From positions 1,426,001-1,490,000 of the forward strand of contig NZ_CP021780.1 of NCBI RefSeq assembly GCF_002192415.1: a stretch of 64,000 bases of DNA, given 5' to 3'. Made by a program: the position numbers and the translations under genes. Below the pieces are notes generated by a model. That model had not been told where the DNA came from. It did no database searches and saw nothing but the letters and a program-made list of their open reading frames with translations. Of the stretch, positions 42,330-52,007 are shown piece by piece. Within the stretch, counting starts at the first letter, position 1. Every line of letters begins with the position of its first letter. This stretch comes from Paenibacillus donghaensis (lineage in GTDB: Bacteria; Bacillota; Bacilli; Paenibacillales; Paenibacillaceae).

Positions 42330-43043
42330 ATGATGAAGGTATCCCCCAAGCAGCCCGGTGAGAACAGCAAGGATTACTCCTACCGTGTGATTAAGCAGAA
42401 TATTATGTCGCTTACCCTGGCGCCAGGGCAGGTAATCAGCGAGATTGACTTGGCTGAAGCACTGCAGATTTCGAGAACTCCTGTCCGGGAGGTAATCGCG
42501 AAGCTGAAGGAAGAACATCTGATTGATGTGATCCCCCAAGTTGGAACCTATGTCTCCAAAATCACTGGTCAGCTCATTGAAGAGGCTGCGTTCATGCGGC
42601 TTACGCTGGAGCAGGAAATTCTGCTCCGCTCGTCCCGCTCTTTCCCGGCGGAGGTCCTGCCGGAGCTGAGAAGAAATGTTGCCCAGCAGGAGCTGCTGCT
42701 GGAGCAGCAGGGCAGAGAGCTGGATTTCCACCAGCTGGACACGGAATTCCATCAGCTGATCTTCCGCGGCAACCGCAGAGAGAATGTCTGGACAGCCATT
42801 ACACGGCTAAGCACCCATTACAACCGGATGCGGCTGCTCTCCGAGATGGAGCACAACTTCGGCGAAGCGGTCTCCCAGCACCGCGAGATGCTGCGCATCA
42901 TCGAGCTGCATCTGACAGAGCAGGTCGAACCGGCAGTGAGGCAGCATATTATTGAGCCGATGAAGGATTGGGAGCAGCTGTATCAGCCTGGAAGCAGATA
43001 TGCGGCTTATTTCGATGTTGGCTCGCCCATCGGATTGGCGTAA
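42330..43043 (+). CDS. GntR-family (FadR/FCD type) transcriptional regulator
   Basis: 237 residues. The N-terminal winged helix (about 12-78) includes YRVIKQNIMSLTLAPGQVIS, IDLAEALQISRTPVREVIAKL and VIPQVGTYVSKI. The FCD effector domain (about 90-225) shows H-x-x-D-x-x-F-H-x-x-I (HQLDTEFHQLIF), with Asp and His residues that bind a metal and a sugar acid in this family. AAGGAG lies 11 bases before ATG 42330. It precedes uxuA-uxuB-uxaC and a perfect palindrome at 43104; it is the likely regulator of glucuronate use. Confidence 0.9.
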   Translation: MMKVSPKQPGENSKDYSYRVIKQNIMSLTLAPGQVISEIDLAEALQISRTPVREVIAKLKEEHLIDVIPQVGTYVSKITGQLIEEAAFMRLTLEQEILLRSSRSFPAEVLPELRRNVAQQELLLEQQGRELDFHQLDTEFHQLIFRGNRRENVWTAITRLSTHYNRMRLLSEMEHNFGEAVSQHREMLRIIELHLTEQVEPAVRQHIIEPMKDWEQLYQPGSRYAAYFDVGSPIGLA

Positions 43044-43103
43044 GGCAAGGAATGCGCTGAAAGGGTCTTCATTTTGTGTTGCGCATTCTTTTTGCTTATG
43101 CTA

Positions 43104-43117
43104 GCATACTAGTATGC
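43104..43117. promoter_or_regulatory. Perfect palindrome, candidate GntR operator
   Basis: GCATACTAGTATGC, 14 bases, perfect two-fold symmetry, 73 bases before the uxuA start and directly after the regulator gene. FCD-type GntR proteins bind short palindromes with an A/T-C/G core like this. Confidence 0.6.
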
Positions 43118-43189
43118 AAGTCAGATGCGAAGAAGCAACATTTTAACGAATGTGTTGACGAAGAACAAATCCAAGGAGGTCCATGACAA

Positions 43190-44242
43190 ATGGAAATGAC
43201 ATTCCGCTGGTATGGCGAAGAAGATCCGGTGAAGCTGGAGTATATTGCCCAGATTCCGGGGATGAAGGGTATTGTTACGGCAATCTATGATGTGCCGGTA
43301 GGCGAAGTCTGGCCGATGGAGAAGATTACCGCGCTGAAGGAACGTGTTGAAAGCGTTGGACTGAAGATCTCCGTTATTGAGAGCGTTCCCGTACATGAGG
43401 ACATTAAGCTGGGGCTGCCCACCCGTGACCGTTATATCGCCAATTACAATCAGACGATCCGCAATCTGGGGCAGGCGGGAATTCCGGTAATCTGCTATAA
43501 CTTTATGCCTGTGTTTGACTGGACGCGCTCCGACCTTAATTTTGAACTGCCGGACGGATCGACTACGTTGATCTATGAGCAGAGCATCGTCGAGAAGATG
43601 GACCCCAAGCTGGGCGAATTATCCTTGCCGGGCTGGGACACCTCCTACGGGGAAGGCGGTCTGGGCCAGGTGCTGGAGCAATACGAGCAGGTAGATGAAG
43701 AGAAGCTGTGGGAGCATCTCGGTTACTTCATCGCAGGCATCCTGCCGGTTGCGGTGGAGAGCAAGGTGAAGATGGCGATCCACCCGGATGATCCACCTTG
43801 GTCTATTTTTGGCTTACCGCGGATTATCACGAATAAAAACAATCTGGAGCGTTTCCTGAACTTATACGATTCTCCTTACCACGGTCTGACTCTGTGCTCC
43901 GGCTCGCTGGGCTGTGATCCGAATAACGATTTCGTGGACATGGTCAACTATTTCGGCGGAGTGAAGGACCGGGTGCATTTCGCACATCTGCGCAATGTGA
44001 AGATTACCGGAGAGAAATCGTTCTGGGAATCCGGCCACCTGTCCGAGTGGGGTTCTCTGGATTTCTACGAGATTGTAAAAGCTTATCTGGACTACGGCTT
44101 CGACGGACCTTTCCGTTCCGACCATGGCCGGATGATTTGGGGCGAGACGGGCAGAGCGGGCTACGGTTTGTATGACCGTGCACTGGGTGCCGTTTATATT
44201 AATGGCTTAAGCGAAGCCATTCGTAAATCTTCACAAGCATAG
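43190..44242 (+). CDS. uxuA: Mannonate dehydratase
   Basis: A 350-residue TIM-barrel enzyme that turns D-mannonate into 2-keto-3-deoxygluconate (EC 4.2.1.8). The start [20 protein letters not shown] is typical of UxuA. Other marks are [48 protein letters not shown] and [15 protein letters not shown], with metal-binding His, Cys and Asp residues. AAGGAGG lies 10 bases upstream. It is the first enzyme gene of the operon, followed after 17 bases by the oxidoreductase. Confidence 0.93.
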   Translation: MEMTFRWYGEEDPVKLEYIAQIPGMKGIVTAIYDVPVGEVWPMEKITALKERVESVGLKISVIESVPVHEDIKLGLPTRDRYIANYNQTIRNLGQAGIPVICYNFMPVFDWTRSDLNFELPDGSTTLIYEQSIVEKMDPKLGELSLPGWDTSYGEGGLGQVLEQYEQVDEEKLWEHLGYFIAGILPVAVESKVKMAIHPDDPPWSIFGLPRIITNKNNLERFLNLYDSPYHGLTLCSGSLGCDPNNDFVDMVNYFGGVKDRVHFAHLRNVKITGEKSFWESGHLSEWGSLDFYEIVKAYLDYGFDGPFRSDHGRMIWGETGRAGYGLYDRALGAVYINGLSEAIRKSSQA

Positions 44243-44259
44243 AGGAGGCAGCATTTGCT

Positions 44260-45120
44260 ATGACAACCTTACCTTTTACAATTGATCTAAGCGGCAAAGT
44301 AGCCGTTGTAACCGGTGGCGCGGGTGTGCTGTGCTCGCAATTCGTCGATGCGCTGGCAGCCTGCGGAGCGAAGGTGGCGATCCTTGACCGCAACCTGGAT
44401 ACTGCTGAAGCGAAGGCGCATGAGGTTAAGCAGGCCGGCGGCATCGCCCTTGGCGTGCAGGCCGATGTGCTGGACAAGGCCAGTCTGAAGCTTGCCCATG
44501 AACGGATTGCTGCAGAACTGGGCCTCTGCGATATTCTGATCAACGGGGCGGGAGGCAATCATCCGCTGGGCACCACAACCAAGGAATATCTGTTTGCCGA
44601 TGACCTGAAGGAGAAGCTGGAGGATACCATCACCTTCTTCGATCTCGATGCAGAGGGCGTCCAGTTTGTGTTCAACCTTAATTTTCTCGGCACACTGCTG
44701 CCTTCACAGGAATTCGCCTCTGATATGATTAACCGCAAGGGCGCTACGATCATTAATATATCCTCGATGAACGCCTACACGCCGTTGACCAAAATACCGG
44801 CATACAGCGGCGCCAAAGCGGCAGTGAGCAATTTCACCCAATGGCTGGCGGTGCATATGTCGAAGGTGGGCATCCGCGTCAATGCGATTGCCCCGGGCTT
44901 CTTCGTGACGGCGCAGAATGAGAAGCTGCTCAAGAATCCGGACGGCAGCTTCACCGAACGCTCCGAGAAGATTCTGCGCAATACGCCGATGGACCGCTTT
45001 GGCGAAGCGAAGGAACTGGTCGGCACGCTGCTATACCTGGTCAGCGAGGACGCCTCCAGCTTCGTTAATGGTGTCATTATTCCGGTGGACGGCGCCTTCT
45101 CGGCCTATTCGGGTGTATGA
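44260..45120 (+). CDS. SDR-type D-mannonate oxidoreductase
   Basis: A 286-residue short-chain dehydrogenase. It has the NAD-binding VVTGGAGVLCSQ (residues 16-27), the NGAGGN strand and the catalytic Ser-Tyr-Lys (IINISSMNAYTPLTKIPAYSGAKAA, Tyr/Lys near 184-188). In this operon it should reduce D-fructuronate to D-mannonate, taking the place of the long-chain UxuB of enteric bacteria; this role rests on context. It overlaps uxaC by four bases (ATGA). Confidence 0.88.
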   Translation: MTTLPFTIDLSGKVAVVTGGAGVLCSQFVDALAACGAKVAILDRNLDTAEAKAHEVKQAGGIALGVQADVLDKASLKLAHERIAAELGLCDILINGAGGNHPLGTTTKEYLFADDLKEKLEDTITFFDLDAEGVQFVFNLNFLGTLLPSQEFASDMINRKGATIINISSMNAYTPLTKIPAYSGAKAAVSNFTQWLAVHMSKVGIRVNAIAPGFFVTAQNEKLLKNPDGSFTERSEKILRNTPMDRFGEAKELVGTLLYLVSEDASSFVNGVIIPVDGAFSAYSGV

Positions 45121-46532
45121 TGACTACATTCATACATGAGGATTTTCTGCTGCAGAACGAGACGGCCAGGAAGCTGTACCATGATTATGCCGAGGCGCAG
45201 CCCATCATTGACTATCACTGCCATCTGGACCCCAAGGCAATTGCCGAGAACCACCGCTTCAGCAATATCAGTGAGCTGTGGCTGAGCGGGGACCATTACA
45301 AGTGGCGTGCGATGAGAATGTATGGGGTAGAGGAGCGATACATCACCGGAGACGCCTCCGCTGAAGAGAAGTTCAAGAAGTGGAGTGAGGTACTGCCTTA
45401 CACACTGGGCAATCCGCTGTTACACTGGTCGGCACTTGAGCTGAAAGCCTATTTCGGGGTGGAAGACCTGCTGACCTCAGATAATTGGGAAGAGATTTAT
45501 AAGCGCTGCAATGAGGTGATCGCCCAGCCGGATTTCACCGTCCAGGAGCTAATTACCCGTTCCAATGTGAAATGGATCTGCACCACCGACGATCCGGTAG
45601 ACGATCTGCGTTACCACAAGCAGCTGGCAGAGCAGCAGACCTTCACAACAAAAGTGACGCCCACCTTCCGGCCGGATAAAGCGCTCCAGATCGGGGCACC
45701 TGCCTTCGGAGAATATTTGACCTTGCTGGAGAATGCCGCAGGCTATGCGATTGATTCCTATGCCTTGATGAAGCAGGCTATGCTGGAGCGGATGGACTAT
45801 TTCCACCAGGCAGGCTGCATGATCTCGGATCACGGGTTCTCGACCCTGCCCTATGCTGAGGCTTCCCTATCCGAGCTGGAAGCGATCTTCACCAAACGGC
45901 TGGAAGGGGCAAGCCTGAGCGGACTGGAATGTGACCAATATATCACTGCCCTGTTCCTGGCGATGGGCCGCAAATATGCCGAGCTGGGCTGGGCCATGCA
46001 GCTGCATATCGGGGCCATCCGCAACCCGAACTCGCGGATGTTCCGCGAGCTTGGAGCGGACAGCGGCTACGATACGATTGGAGACGGCAATTATGCCGAC
46101 AATCTGTACCGGCTGTTGGATGCGCTAGACGTGAGCAACCAGCTGCCGAAGACGATCCTATACAACCTGAACGCTGTGCACAATGATGTGCTGGCGACGA
46201 TGGCCGGTTCTTTTCAGCAGAGCGGGGTACGCGCCAAGGTTCAATTCGGCTCCGGCTGGTGGTACAACGACCAGAAGGATGGCATGCTGAAGCAACTGAC
46301 CTCCTTGTCCAGCCTCGGGCAACTGGGCTGCTTCGTCGGCATGCTGACGGATTCACGCTCCTTCCTGTCCTATACACGCCATGAGTATTTCCGGCGGATC
46401 CTCTGCAATCTGCTCGGCGGGTGGGCCGAGAGCGGAGAGGTACCCAAGGATATCCCATTCCTGGGACGGATCGTGGAGGATATTTGCTTCAACAACGCCA
46501 ACAATTACTTCGGACTGGATCAGCGGGTCTGA
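45117..46532 (+). CDS. uxaC: Glucuronate isomerase
   Basis: A 471-residue amidohydrolase-fold uronate isomerase that converts D-glucuronate to D-fructuronate (and galacturonate to tagaturonate). Near the N terminus IDYHCHLDPKAIAEN supplies the first metal-binding His pair; WICTTDDPVDDLRYH, GCMISDHGFSTLPYAE, MQLHIGAIRNPNSRMF and GWWYNDQKDGM are further family blocks. Its ATG overlaps the stop of the SDR gene. With uxuA and the reductase it completes glucuronate to 2-keto-3-deoxygluconate; the kinase and aldolase are not in the window. Confidence 0.93.
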   Translation: MMTTFIHEDFLLQNETARKLYHDYAEAQPIIDYHCHLDPKAIAENHRFSNISELWLSGDHYKWRAMRMYGVEERYITGDASAEEKFKKWSEVLPYTLGNPLLHWSALELKAYFGVEDLLTSDNWEEIYKRCNEVIAQPDFTVQELITRSNVKWICTTDDPVDDLRYHKQLAEQQTFTTKVTPTFRPDKALQIGAPAFGEYLTLLENAAGYAIDSYALMKQAMLERMDYFHQAGCMISDHGFSTLPYAEASLSELEAIFTKRLEGASLSGLECDQYITALFLAMGRKYAELGWAMQLHIGAIRNPNSRMFRELGADSGYDTIGDGNYADNLYRLLDALDVSNQLPKTILYNLNAVHNDVLATMAGSFQQSGVRAKVQFGSGWWYNDQKDGMLKQLTSLSSLGQLGCFVGMLTDSRSFLSYTRHEYFRRILCNLLGGWAESGEVPKDIPFLGRIVEDICFNNANNYFGLDQRV

Positions 46533-46567
46533 TGTGATGTGAAGCGGCATAGATTCGCACAACGAAA

Positions 46568-46597
46568 CAGCTGCCCCTTTGGATGAGGAGGCAGCTG
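46568..46597 (+). terminator. Terminator hairpin after uxaC
   Basis: CAGCTGCC/GGCAGCTG with CC/GG extension around a short loop, followed by ATTTTG. It lies 36 bases after the uxaC stop. Confidence 0.65.
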
Positions 46598-46700
46598 ATT
46601 TTGCTATGTGAAAATAAAAGCAATCAAGTAGGCTATTGCCTATGTCTAAATAGGCAGATGTACATAATATATCTCATAAAACATATTATGGAGGTTGAAG

Positions 46701-47072
46701 ATGTACTCTTATCAAGGATATCCATATTACACTCAAGGACGTATCCCCCCTATTTTATTGCATATTAATGATTTAAAACCGTTCATAGGAAAATGGGGAA
46801 TATTCACTATAGGTAATGAGAAAGTGGTTGCCTATGTTGATAGTGTGGATACTGCAGCTAATTCTGCAAAAGTATATTACCCGGATAACTCTACAGGGGT
46901 TATCGATATAGCCATGATATCCATGGCTGCAGGACCTTATGTGACTATGCCTACGGGTACGGGCCCCACGCCTTCCCCGACGCCCATACCCACGCCTGCA
47001 CCGACACCGCTACCAACAAATTGTCAGTGGGTGTATCTTCCTGCAATCGGGTGGAAATACCTTTGCCTCTGA
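46701..47072 (+). CDS. Small protein with Pro-Thr linker, uncharacterised
   Basis: 123 residues from ATG 46701 (GGAGG 7 bases upstream). The start MYSYQGYPYYTQGRIPP is Tyr-rich; residues 15-75 look like a small beta-barrel (WGIFTIGNEKVVAYVDSVD, AKVYYPDNSTGVIDIAMISM). A PTP-x-PTP repeat follows (about 86-107), and then NCQWVYLPAIGWKYLCL with two Cys. There is no signal peptide. The make-up recalls spore-coat or surface-associated proteins of Paenibacillus, which is only an impression. It is a single-gene unit with its own terminator. Confidence 0.65.
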   Translation: MYSYQGYPYYTQGRIPPILLHINDLKPFIGKWGIFTIGNEKVVAYVDSVDTAANSAKVYYPDNSTGVIDIAMISMAAGPYVTMPTGTGPTPSPTPIPTPAPTPLPTNCQWVYLPAIGWKYLCL

Positions 47073-47140
47073 TATTTCTTTTATGAAAGACAATCCGGTA
47101 AAAACTAAAGAACGGTTTTTTACAAATACGCTGAAACTAA

Positions 47141-47186
47141 AAACACTTCAAACCTTTGCCCTCGGGGAAGGTTCTGGAGTGTTTTT
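47141..47186 (+). terminator. Rho-independent terminator
   Basis: AAACACT/AGTGTTT outside and AACCTT/AAGGTT inside, loop TGCCCTCGGGG, followed by TTTTT. It lies 68 bases after the Pro-Thr protein gene. Confidence 0.82.
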
Positions 47187-47336
47187 GACTGATATCGCTG
47201 ATATCTTAGTGATGATGAACAATAAATCGGATGGATTTTGGCTGAGATGACAATTAACCTAACATTATCTTTGAAACGGCGAAGCTGCCGCGATATAATA
47301 CCTCCTAATAAGATGCTACGGAAGGGTATGAGGACG

Positions 47337-48758
47337 ATGAGCCTGGAACTGCTGAACCAGCGAGTGAAACAAGATTTAGCTTATTTGGCTTTTGGCGGAG
47401 CGGATTGGGTCCGGCCTGTGGCGCATGCGGAGGGTCATGTGTATGATGTGGTCATTGTTGGCGGAGGGCAAAGCGGCTTGGGCGCTGCCTTCGGTCTGCT
47501 GCGTGAGCGGATCTCGAATATTCTGGTGATCGACGAGAACCCGGAGGGGCTGGAGGGTCCGTGGGAGACCTATGCCCGGATGGTGACGCTGCGCACGCCG
47601 AAGCATCTGACTTCCATTGACCTTGGAATCCCTTCACTGACGTTCCGCGCCTGGTGGGAAGCACAGGTAGGGCCGCAGGGCTGGGAGGTGCTGGACAAAA
47701 TCCCACGCGGGGCCTGGATGAATTATCTGCGCTGGTATCGGCATATTCTTGGCCTTCCGGTCATGAATGAGGTGAAGCTGAAGCGGATTGAGCCGGGTGC
47801 AGAGGGCGTGCACCGGCTGGTAATTGAAGGAGCCGGTGCGCCGCCGTCCGGGAAGCTGCTAGCGCGCAAGGTCGTGCTGGCTACAGGGATTCAAGGCGGC
47901 GGGGAGTGGTATGTGCCGCCGATGATTGCCGAGAATTTGCCGCAGCGGCTGTATGCCCATACTTCGCAGCCGATTGATTTTGCCGCGCTGAAGGGGAAGC
48001 GGGTGGCGGTGCTGGGGGGCGGAGCATCCGCTTTTGACAATGCGAATTATGCGCTGGCGGAGGGAGTGGCTGAGGCGCATGTATTCGTCCGCCGCCAGCA
48101 GCTGCCCAGCGTCAACCCGATCCGCCAGATGGAACTGTCCGGGATGATCGAGCGTTTCCATGTGCTCTCGGATGCCGACAAGTACACGGCGATCTCACAT
48201 TTCTTCAAATTCAATCAGCCGCCGACGAATGATACGTTTGAACGTGCGGCTGCTTGGGATGGGTTCCGGCTGCACCTTGGTTCTCCGTGGCTGAGTGTGG
48301 AAGCAGCCGGGGAGGGGGCTAAGGTGACTACGCCTCATGGCGAATTCACCTTTGACTTCCTGATCGTCAGCACGGGGCTGCTGAACGAGACCCGCCTGCG
48401 CCCGGAGCTGCAGCTGGTCGAGGGCCACATCGCCCGCTGGAGCGACTGCTATCAGGCTCCGGCGGAGACAGCGAATGCGCTGCTGGACGCGCATCCGTAT
48501 CTCAGCCCCGGCTTCGCAATGATCAGCCGGGATGAAGCGGGCAAGCCGCTGCTGCATGGGCTGTTCGTGTTTAACTACTCTGCGCTGGCGAGCTGCGGAT
48601 TGTCGGCTTCGGCGATCTCGGGCACCCGCAACGCGGTGCCTAAGCTGGTCTCGGCGATCGCGGATCAGCTGTTCCTCGACGACCGTGAAGCAATCATGGC
48701 TAATTTCCTTAACTATAATGAACCGGAATTTGTGGGAGAGTGGCGGGGCAAGGCATGA
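47337..48758 (+). CDS. FAD/NAD(P)-dependent flavoprotein, monooxygenase-like
   Basis: 473 residues. The FAD-binding Rossmann motif is VVIVGGGQSGLGAA (about 38-51) and a second, NADPH-type motif is VAVLGGGASAFDNA (about 221-234). Between them lie P-W-E-T-Y-A-R-M-x-T-L-R-T-P-K-H and an ATG.Q.G segment, as in flavin monooxygenase-like proteins. The start is uncertain: ATG 47337 (GAAGGG 10 bases upstream) or ATG 47328; the frame reaches 47238 without a ribosome site. The substrate is unknown, and no partner gene is adjacent. Confidence 0.82.
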   Translation: MSLELLNQRVKQDLAYLAFGGADWVRPVAHAEGHVYDVVIVGGGQSGLGAAFGLLRERISNILVIDENPEGLEGPWETYARMVTLRTPKHLTSIDLGIPSLTFRAWWEAQVGPQGWEVLDKIPRGAWMNYLRWYRHILGLPVMNEVKLKRIEPGAEGVHRLVIEGAGAPPSGKLLARKVVLATGIQGGGEWYVPPMIAENLPQRLYAHTSQPIDFAALKGKRVAVLGGGASAFDNANYALAEGVAEAHVFVRRQQLPSVNPIRQMELSGMIERFHVLSDADKYTAISHFFKFNQPPTNDTFERAAAWDGFRLHLGSPWLSVEAAGEGAKVTTPHGEFTFDFLIVSTGLLNETRLRPELQLVEGHIARWSDCYQAPAETANALLDAHPYLSPGFAMISRDEAGKPLLHGLFVFNYSALASCGLSASAISGTRNAVPKLVSAIADQLFLDDREAIMANFLNYNEPEFVGEWRGKA

Positions 48759-49109
48759 GCGGAGCGGGCCGGGCCGCTGCTCAAAGTTTCCTTGCATCTG
48801 GAGTAGGATGTGGCACATGGAAGATGGGAAATTCCGAGATTCCCGAATGTGCGGCTGCTGTATGAGGTTAAGGTAACATTTGGATCGTAGTCCGCGTCTG
48901 GACCGTAAGATGGGGAAGCGTGAAAAGGATGGATGAGCTGGAAATATCTCTGAATTAGTAAGATTACCCAAGGATATAGTTACTGCTAGGTGCGTCCAAG
49001 TCCCATTTTAGATACAACGTCGCTTATTACACACTGTCGCCTATTACACACTATCGCCTATCACTGCTTCTCACCCCTCATTTGAGTAACATATTATTGA
49101 ACTGAAAGT

Positions 49110-49675
49110 TTGAAATGTGTGCCAGAGCGGGATAAGGTGGAATGAGAGGCAAAAAGGCCTTTGAAATGTGTGCTGGAGCAGAATATGGTGGAATAAGAGG
49201 CAAAAAGGCCTTTGAAAGGTGTGATGGAGCGGGATAAGGTGGAGTGAGAGGCAAAAAGGCCTTTGAAAGGTGTGCTGGAGCGGGATAAGGTGGAATAAGA
49301 GGCAAAAAGGCCTTTGAAATGTGTGATGGAGCGGGATATGGTGGAGTGAGAGGCAAAAAGGCCTTTGAAAGGTGTGCTGGAGCGGGATAAGGTGGAATAA
49401 GAGGCAAAAAGGCCTTTGAAATGTGTGGTGGAGCGGGATAAGGTGGAGTGAGAGGCAAAAAGGCCTTTGAAATCTGCGCTGAGGCGGGATAAGGTGGAAT
49501 GAGAGGCAAAAAGGCCTTTGAAGTGTGTGATGGAGCGGGATAAGGTGGAGTGAGAGGCAAAAAGGCCTTTGAAATGTGTGGTGGAGCGGGATAAGGTGGA
49601 ATAAGAGGCAAAATGGCCTTTGAAATGTGTGCTGGAGCGGGATAAGGTGGAGTGAGAGGCAAAAAGGCCTTTCAG
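49110..49675. repeat. 51-bp tandem repeat array, about 11 copies
   Basis: The unit GAAATGTGTGCTGGAGCGGG ATAAGGTGGAATAAGAGGCAAAAAGGCCTTT repeats every 51 bases with small changes (ATGGAGC/GTGGAGC, GAGTGAG/GAATAAG). Each unit contains the palindrome AAAGGCCTTT. The length is a multiple of three, so all frames stay open on the minus strand (repeating 17-residue peptides), but there is no ribosome site or known domain. Together with the next array it fills most of 48759-50156. Confidence 0.85.
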
Positions 49676-49721
49676 AGGTCAGGTGGGTGTAGTAGCAGAC
49701 TGTGGCAAGTGTTCGAGGGGT

Positions 49722-49965
49722 AAAATAAGGGAGATATCCCATAAATTCGGCGCGTAAGGCCGGATACGACGAAAAATAAGGGAGATATCCCATAAATTCG
49801 GTGTGTGGGGCCGGATACGACGAAAAATAAGGGAGATATCCCATAAATTCGGTGTGTGGGGCCGGATACGACGAAAAATAAGGGAGAAATCCCATGAATT
49901 CGGCGCGTAAGGCCGGATGCGACAAAAAGTAAAGGATAAATCCCATAATTTCAGCGCGGCGAGCG
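49722..49965. repeat. Second 51-bp tandem array, five copies
   Basis: The unit AAAATAAGGGAGATATCCCA TAAATTCGGTGTGTGGGGCCGGATACGACGA starts at about 49722, 49773, 49824, 49875 and 49926; the last copy is the most changed. Its sequence is unrelated to the first array, yet the period is also 51. Each unit has GGGAGATATCCC, an imperfect palindrome. Confidence 0.85.
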
Positions 49966-50067
49966 GGTCTGCCAGTGCTGAGGCGCGTCCGCACCCGGAC
50001 TCTTCCCCGCACGCCCCCGGCAACAGCCCATAGGCAGCGGCCACGGCATACAAGCTATGAAACGGAG

Positions 50068-50110
50068 AATGCCTCCACAGCATGGCGACTAGCCATAACT
50101 GGGAGGCATT
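50068..50110. terminator. Nested hairpin downstream of the aldo/keto reductase gene
   Basis: AATGCCTCC (50068-50076) pairs with GGAGGCATT (50102-50110), with ATGGC/GCCAT inside. It lies 47 bases beyond the stop of the minus-strand gene. No long T-run is seen on either side. Confidence 0.5.
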
Positions 50111-50156
50111 TGTTCACGTGTTGAGTTAACCTGTTTATCCTCAACACCGACTGCGA

Positions 50157-51092
50157 CTAGTCGCGGAAAATCGCATCAATCTCGCTAATTTCACCCGGTG
50201 TCAGCTGAACCTTCAGCGTCTGCAGATTCGAGATTACCTGCTCCGGCCGCTTGGCGCCCGGGATCAGCGCATCAATGGAAGGTACACTCAGATACCACGC
50301 CAGCACCAGATGGGCGATTTCTACGCCTTTGGACTCAGCTATGGGGCGGATTCGCTCCACCTTGGCCAGACTGCGGGCGAAGCTCTCGCCCTGGAAAAGC
50401 GGATCATTCTTGCGGATATCGTCGAAGGTATCCTCCGGTTTGTATTTGCCGCCAAGCAGCCCGGAAGCTAACGGGAAATAAGGCACGAAGGAAAGGCCAT
50501 GCTCCTGCGTATATGGCAGCAGATCCAGCTCCGCGTCCCGGTGAAGCAGGTTGTAATGCGACTGAAGCACATCGACATGACCATCACGGTTTGCTTCCTT
50601 CAGCTGCTCGATCGAGAAGTTGGAGACACCGATGGCCCGGATTTTGCCTTCATCCTTCAGCTTCTTCAGCTCACCGACCGCTTCATCCTTCGGCGTGTGT
50701 TCATCTGGAAAATGGATATAATATAAGTCGATATAATCCGTCTGCAGCCGCTTCAGGCTGCCTTCGACAGAAGCTCTGAGAAAGGCGGGAGAGTTGTCCA
50801 GCTCCACACCGTCTGCGGTCAGCTTGTGGGCACCCTTGGTCGCCAGCACAATCCGGTCCCGGCCGCCTCGTTCCTTCAGCACCTCGCCAATCAATTGCTC
50901 CGACCGCTCCGGTCCATAAATAAAAGCTGTGTCCAGGAAGTTAATGCCGCTCCCCAGTGCGGTGCGGACGATCTCTCTGCCGGTTTCATCATTCAGCCCC
51001 GTGAACAGATTATGTCCTCCAACTGCGTTTGCCCCTAATCCGATCGGAAGGACATGTAAATCTGTAGACCCCAATTTCGTCAGGTTAGTCAT
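50157..51092 (-). CDS. Aldo/keto reductase
   Basis: A 311-residue NADPH-dependent (beta/alpha)8-barrel reductase. The tetrad is visible as Asp ([11 protein letters not shown], Asp near 54), Tyr (AFIYG, near 59), Lys ([10 protein letters not shown]) and His (LYYIHFPDE), in the usual order. Other marks are [11 protein letters not shown], and at the C terminus [18 protein letters not shown] for cofactor binding. The substrate is not known. It is separated from YihY by a short spacer, each with its own start. Confidence 0.92.
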   Translation of the reverse strand: MTNLTKLGSTDLHVLPIGLGANAVGGHNLFTGLNDETGREIVRTALGSGINFLDTAFIYGPERSEQLIGEVLKERGGRDRIVLATKGAHKLTADGVELDNSPAFLRASVEGSLKRLQTDYIDLYYIHFPDEHTPKDEAVGELKKLKDEGKIRAIGVSNFSIEQLKEANRDGHVDVLQSHYNLLHRDAELDLLPYTQEHGLSFVPYFPLASGLLGGKYKPEDTFDDIRKNDPLFQGESFARSLAKVERIRPIAESKGVEIAHLVLAWYLSVPSIDALIPGAKRPEQVISNLQTLKVQLTPGEISEIDAIFRD

Positions 51093-51176
51093 AATTCCTG
51101 CTTCAGCTCCTCTACGTTTGAATTATACTTACTTATTGTATCGGAAAATGACGTTTATTCCAACCGGCTTAAGAGA

Positions 51177-52007
51177 TCAAGCCTTCTGTTCAGCCAATGT
51201 CGCATTGATTTCTCCGCCTACCAGCACAATGATCGAGCTGATATAGAGCCACAGCAGCAGCACGGTGACGCCGCCAAGACTGCCATAGGTTTTGGTGAAA
51301 TCACTGAACTGGCTGACATAGATAGAGAACAGCACGGAAGCCGTGATCCAGCTTACGGTAGTGAAAGCAGCACCGGGAAGAACAGTTTTATAGGGAATTC
51401 TGCGGTTGGGCGCTATCCAGTACAACAGTGTGAAGACGATAAACATCACCAGCAGCGGAACGGCATACTGCAGCAGATTCCACAGCTGATAGAAAATATA
51501 CGGCAGATCGGTCAGCAGGAACACCTGCTTCTTCAGCCAGCTTCCGAAGACCAGCAGCAGCGTGCTGAACAGGATCACCAGACCTACAGCCAGGGTGGCG
51601 AGCAAGGACAAGCCGCGGAGCCGCCAGAACACCCGGTTCTCCTCAATCCCATAGGCCCGGTTCAATCCTTTGATTACCGCGTTAATCCCACGTGAGGCCG
51701 TCCACAGCGTAGCCAGCATCCCGAAAGAGAGCAGCGCCTGGCTCCGTCCCTCCGAAACCTCCTGCACAATTTCCTCGATAATCGCTACCGCTTCGGCAGG
51801 CATGATCTCCTCAAGGTATTTTATGTTGTCGCTCATTGTAATGTTGGCATAGCCTACCAGCGTCATAATAAAGATCAGGAACGGGAACAGGGAGAGGATC
51901 AGATAAAAGGTTAGCTGTGCGCTGATTCCTTGGACATCGTCATTTTTAATTTTGCGCAGCAGCTGCCTGAACATTTCTATGCGGGGGTGGATGCGGATCA
52001 TCTTCAT
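51177..52007 (-). CDS. YihY/BrkB-family inner membrane protein
   Basis: 276 residues with six membrane segments. The family pattern is seen in QGISAQLTFYLILSLFPFLIF (about 26-46), LWTASRGINAVIKGLNRAYG (101-120), RLRGLSLLATLAVGLVIL and TKTYGSLGGVTVLLLWLYISSIIVLVGGEINA at the end. AGGAGGGAC precedes ATG 52007. Once annotated as ribonuclease BN in enteric bacteria, which was wrong; the true role of the family is unknown. Confidence 0.9.
   Translation of the reverse strand: MKMIRIHPRIEMFRQLLRKIKNDDVQGISAQLTFYLILSLFPFLIFIMTLVGYANITMSDNIKYLEEIMPAEAVAIIEEIVQEVSEGRSQALLSFGMLATLWTASRGINAVIKGLNRAYGIEENRVFWRLRGLSLLATLAVGLVILFSTLLLVFGSWLKKQVFLLTDLPYIFYQLWNLLQYAVPLLVMFIVFTLLYWIAPNRRIPYKTVLPGAAFTTVSWITASVLFSIYVSQFSDFTKTYGSLGGVTVLLLWLYISSIIVLVGGEINATLAEQKA

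Noticed and set aside
49110..49965. CRISPR array
   Set aside because: Whole 51-bp units repeat without unique spacers, and no cas gene is near.
49071..50083. Minus-strand ORFs of 313, 194 and 134 codons with 17-residue repeats
   Set aside because: Three overlapping frames stay open because the 51-bp unit is a multiple of three and has few stops. No start signal and no known domain.
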